Assembly (NCBI RefSeq): GCF_003096815.1
Contig: NZ_QENY01000018.1
Location: forward strand, 1 to 64,000
DNA from: Hallella colorans
GTDB lineage: Bacteria > Bacteroidota > Bacteroidia > Bacteroidales > Bacteroidaceae
Length of the DNA: 64,000 bases
Reading direction: 5' to 3'
The notes beneath the pieces are model-generated. The model was not told where the DNA came from. It searched no databases and saw nothing but the letters and a program-made list of their open reading frames with translations. A program made the position numbers and the translations under genes. Shown piece after piece: positions 61,779 to 64,000 of this stretch (the first letter of the stretch is position 1; each line of letters begins with the position of its first letter).

Positions 61779-62696
61779 TTATCGGCTACCTATATAGAGT
61801 AACACCATGCCCAGTAATACCAAGGCTAAGTCGGCGGCTTTAGCCTTGAGATTACGCTCTCGAAATACGATAGCGCCAAACAGAAAGCTCACGATAACGC
61901 TGCCACGGCGCACCATCGACACGATGGATATCATGGCATCGGGCAGGCTCAGTGCGTAAAAATACAAAAAGTCGGCCGCGCATAGAAATACGCTAATGCC
62001 TACTATGCTCCAATCCCAACGGAAAACACTGTCCGATTGGCGTTTGGGCCACCAAAATACAAATAGCACTATGAGCATCATGAGCATTTGGTAGAGGTTG
62101 TACCACGACTGGACAGCCATGTGGTCAATGCCCACACCGCCATCTTTGGGCGCCGCCATCAGAAATTTGTCATACAGTCCGCTGATAGCTCCCAATATGG
62201 CCGCCAACACAACGAAGTATATCCAGCGGTTGCTCTTGAAGTTTATTCCCTCTCGCTTACCAGATCGACTGAGCATGAAAAATGACATAACAGCCAATGA
62301 CACGCCTGCCCACTGCCATCCATTGAGTGTCTCGCCAAACACTAAGAGGGCGCCAATAAGCACCATTACGGGGCGCGTGGCGTTGATTGGTCCCACGATG
62401 GTGAGCGGCAGATGCTTCAAACCTATGTAGCCCAGGGCCCAGCTTGACAGCACGATGATACTTTTCAAAATGATGTACTTGTGCGTTTCCCACCCTATAC
62501 ATGGCACATGGAAGATGCTTCCATCCAATTGGTGGCTCATCATTGAGATAATGATGAATGGCAAAAAAATAAGTGATGAGAATACGGTGTTAAGAAAGAG
62601 CACAGGTATCACGGCGTTGCCCGTGAGCGATTTTTTCTTGAACGAGTCGTAAAAGCCTAATAATGCCGCTGAGAGAAAAGCCAATATTAACCACAT
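61779..62696 (-). CDS. EamA/DMT-family transporter
   Basis: This 305-residue membrane protein has about ten helices in two EamA-type halves (about 1-140 and 150-303; GPINATRPVMVLIGALLVFG, VSMVRRGSVIVSFLFGAIVF). Drug/metabolite transporters of this kind export or import small metabolites; the substrate is unknown. It lies 109 bp downstream of the rhodanese gene and may share its transcript. Confidence 0.88.
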   Translation of the reverse strand: MWLILAFLSAALLGFYDSFKKKSLTGNAVIPVLFLNTVFSSLIFLPFIIISMMSHQLDGSIFHVPCIGWETHKYIILKSIIVLSSWALGYIGLKHLPLTIVGPINATRPVMVLIGALLVFGETLNGWQWAGVSLAVMSFFMLSRSGKREGINFKSNRWIYFVVLAAILGAISGLYDKFLMAAPKDGGVGIDHMAVQSWYNLYQMLMMLIVLFVFWWPKRQSDSVFRWDWSIVGISVFLCAADFLYFYALSLPDAMISIVSMVRRGSVIVSFLFGAIVFRERNLKAKAADLALVLLGMVLLYIGSR

Positions 62697-62805
62697 GCCT
62701 TGTTGCTTTTTTAAGTGGCAAAGTTTCGAACAAGTTTTCCATCAAGCCATGCGGTCGCCCAAATGTTTTGGGCTATGCGACTGGTGGAGGGGTGCTTCTT
62801 GCCGA

Positions 62806-63192
62806 TTATCGATTGATAGGTTTGCCTGCGTCTATCCATTCCAAGATACCGCCACGCAGATTTATGACCTTGTAGCCTGTCTTGGCAAGCTTGTTGGCGG
62901 CCATCATCGAGCGTTTGCCACTACGACAATAGACGTATGCTGGCTTTGTTTTGCTGAATGATTGTTCCACCTTGGCAAGAAAATCGTTTTGTTGTACGTC
63001 GATGTTGGTGGCATAGGCTATGTGCCCTTCGGCATATTCGTTTGCGGTGCGAACATCGAGTAACTGGACATTGTTGGCATGAATGGCATTTTCAAAATGG
63101 TTAGCATCTACCGAAGTGATGTTTTCTTGCTGGGCGCAAGAACTTGTCCCGAGCCCTAATGCGGTTAAAATTGACATCATCATGTATTTCAT
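62806..63192 (-). CDS. Exported rhodanese-like protein
   Basis: This 128-residue protein has a short signal with possible lipobox (TSSC, Cys19) and a single rhodanese domain (about 27-128). The active-site loop CRSGKRS has its catalytic cysteine at residue 89 (YVYCRSGKRSMMAANKL), so it is probably an active sulfurtransferase. Export suggests sulfur or redox handling in the periplasm. Confidence 0.9.
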   Translation of the reverse strand: MKYMMMSILTALGLGTSSCAQQENITSVDANHFENAIHANNVQLLDVRTANEYAEGHIAYATNIDVQQNDFLAKVEQSFSKTKPAYVYCRSGKRSMMAANKLAKTGYKVINLRGGILEWIDAGKPINR

Positions 63193-63253
63193 ATTATTGT
63201 TTTTTTGCCGTGGATTAGACCACGGATGGGTTGTGCATAATCATTACTCTTTG

Positions 63254-63261
63254 CAAATATA
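63254..63261 (-). promoter_or_regulatory. -7 element TATATTTG before the rhodanese gene
   Basis: An exact TAnnTTTG match on the minus strand, 62 bp before the start at 63192. Confidence 0.6.
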
Positions 63262-63326
63262 CAAATTGATCAGCAAGTATGAAACCATATAGTGGTAAAT
63301 ATTTTTAATATAATGACAAAACAACA

Positions 63327-63356
63327 GATGCCTACATCTTTATGTATGTAGGCATC
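63327..63356 (-). terminator. Hairpin after the alpha-glucan phosphorylase gene
   Basis: A perfect 11-bp stem GATGCCTACAT (63327-63337) with 63346-63356 and an 8-nt loop, 31 bp after the stop. The downstream tract TTGTTTTGT is only moderately T-rich. Confidence 0.65.
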
Positions 63357-63387
63357 CGTCTTGTCTATATATTGTTCACTAATTAGA

Positions 63388-64000
63388 TTAATCAAGCCAT
63401 TTTACGTAGCAGAAATCTTGTCTATGAGGCAAGTTAGCATTCTTGGGGAACATGCGTACGCAGCTACGATAAGTTCCTGCGATGTCGGGTTCAACCTCAA
63501 GCTCGAAGGTGTAGTTGTTGCCCTCGTGGCCCACTTGCTTAAATTCAAATACACGATGTATTTGATAGTCTGAGGGATCAGTCTCTGGTTTCATCGTGAC
63601 GAGTTCCAATCCGATGGCGTCATCAAGTCCTTGTTCGTCTATCACATAACTCAAATGGAATTTAACGCCTGTTTCACCCCCATTGTCAAACAGTTCGGTG
63701 CTCTTACTCACCACTTTTATACTATCCCAACGCTCAGCCACTGTCTCTTTCCATAAGGCGATGTCCTTAGCCAATTGGTTGTTGTTGGCGGATAGTTTTT
63801 TGAAGCGAGCAGCCTCCTTATTGTAGAACTTGTTGTAATAATCGTCCAGCTGACGCTTCATGGTATAGTGTGGAGCGATGGTGGCGATAGAGTTTTTGAT
63901 AACTTTTATCCACTTTTCACTATAGCTTTTCCTGCCGTGATCATAGTAGAGCGGTATGATTTCGTTCTCTAACAATGAATAGATCGTGGCTGCGTCCAGT
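63388..64000 (-). CDS. glgP: Alpha-glucan phosphorylase, 3' part (runs off the right edge)
   Basis: About 204 C-terminal residues are visible; the frame is open to the window edge, so the TTG at 63975 is not the start. The sequence [40 protein letters not shown] and [19 protein letters not shown] matches the end of the Bacteroidetes alpha-glucan phosphorylase catalytic domain. It is followed by a beta-rich C-terminal extension ([32 protein letters not shown]). The enzyme releases glucose-1-phosphate from glycogen or maltodextrin. Confidence 0.82.
   Translation of the reverse strand, partial: LDAATIYSLLENEIIPLYYDHGRKSYSEKWIKVIKNSIATIAPHYTMKRQLDDYYNKFYNKEAARFKKLSANNNQLAKDIALWKETVAERWDSIKVVSKSTELFDNGGETGVKFHLSYVIDEQGLDDAIGLELVTMKPETDPSDYQIHRVFEFKQVGHEGNNYTFELEVEPDIAGTYRSCVRMFPKNANLPHRQDFCYVKWLD

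Noticed and set aside
1..64000. CRISPR array, tRNA or rRNA genes
   Set aside because: No regularly spaced direct repeats, no T-arm/acceptor patterns and no rRNA-like stretches were recognised; a tRNAscan or Infernal run could still find a missed tRNA.

Overview
The window looks like a chromosomal segment of a Prevotella-type member of the Bacteroidales. The evidence is gene content (Bat aerotolerance operon, DUF4827 lipoprotein, FimB/Mfa2-type lipoprotein, CarboxypepD_reg-type outer-membrane barrel, Bacteroidales-style tandem integrases). In addition, most genes lack Shine-Dalgarno sequences, and the Bacteroidetes -7 promoter element TAnnTTTG stands in front of most transcription units. No rRNA, tRNA or CRISPR array was recognised. 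I cannot assign a species.

Layout. 1-2.1 kb is the end of an integrative element: the 3' part of one tyrosine recombinase, a second recombinase broken by an amber codon, and a small overlapping ORF. 2.5-4.9 kb is an outer-membrane beta-barrel receptor. 4.9-22.8 kb is bracketed by two inverted copies of a gene-less ~0.8 kb repeat. Between the copies lie an OmpA-family protein, a GH51 arabinofuranosidase with an extra N-terminal module, the MoxR/DUF58/Bat operon, a PAP2 phosphatase, queA and nrnA. 22.9-33.7 kb is core metabolism and translation: a DUF4827 lipoprotein, glmM, a MATE exporter, a small envelope operon (YtxH, holin-X-like, unknown), a SPOR lipoprotein, ruvX, def, a TPR protein and thrS. 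34-41.9 kb holds a Mfa2-like lipoprotein, gmd-fcl-ugd for nucleotide sugars, a PBP4-like carboxypeptidase and an exported Ntn hydrolase. 42.4-47.6 kb has hsp20, a K+-dependent membrane pyrophosphatase, an unknown protein, ribH and a membrane TPR protein.

47.7-57.7 kb is a concentration of genome-maintenance genes: recF and a DciA-type DUF721 gene on one strand; mutS2, a YolD/Y-family polymerase pair and recJ-recQ on the other. 58-64 kb holds aspS, a small lipoprotein whose 5' end is frameshifted, dapA, a DMT transporter, a rhodanese and the 3' end of an alpha-glucan phosphorylase that runs out of the window.

Most genes are ordinary housekeeping genes. The observations that most deserve a second look are: the TIR-bounded repeat element present as an inverted pair around 16 kb of chromosome; the interrupted integrase with a strong hairpin beside it; a self-contained promoter-to-terminator unit of about 60 nt at 26.6 kb (candidate small RNA); paired GACA-N3-TGTC palindromes upstream of hsp20; a palindrome between promoter and start of the Y-family polymerase operon; and the 1-nt frameshift at the start of the lipoprotein at 60.0-60.4 kb. 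All identities and family names come from reading the sequence; no database search was run.
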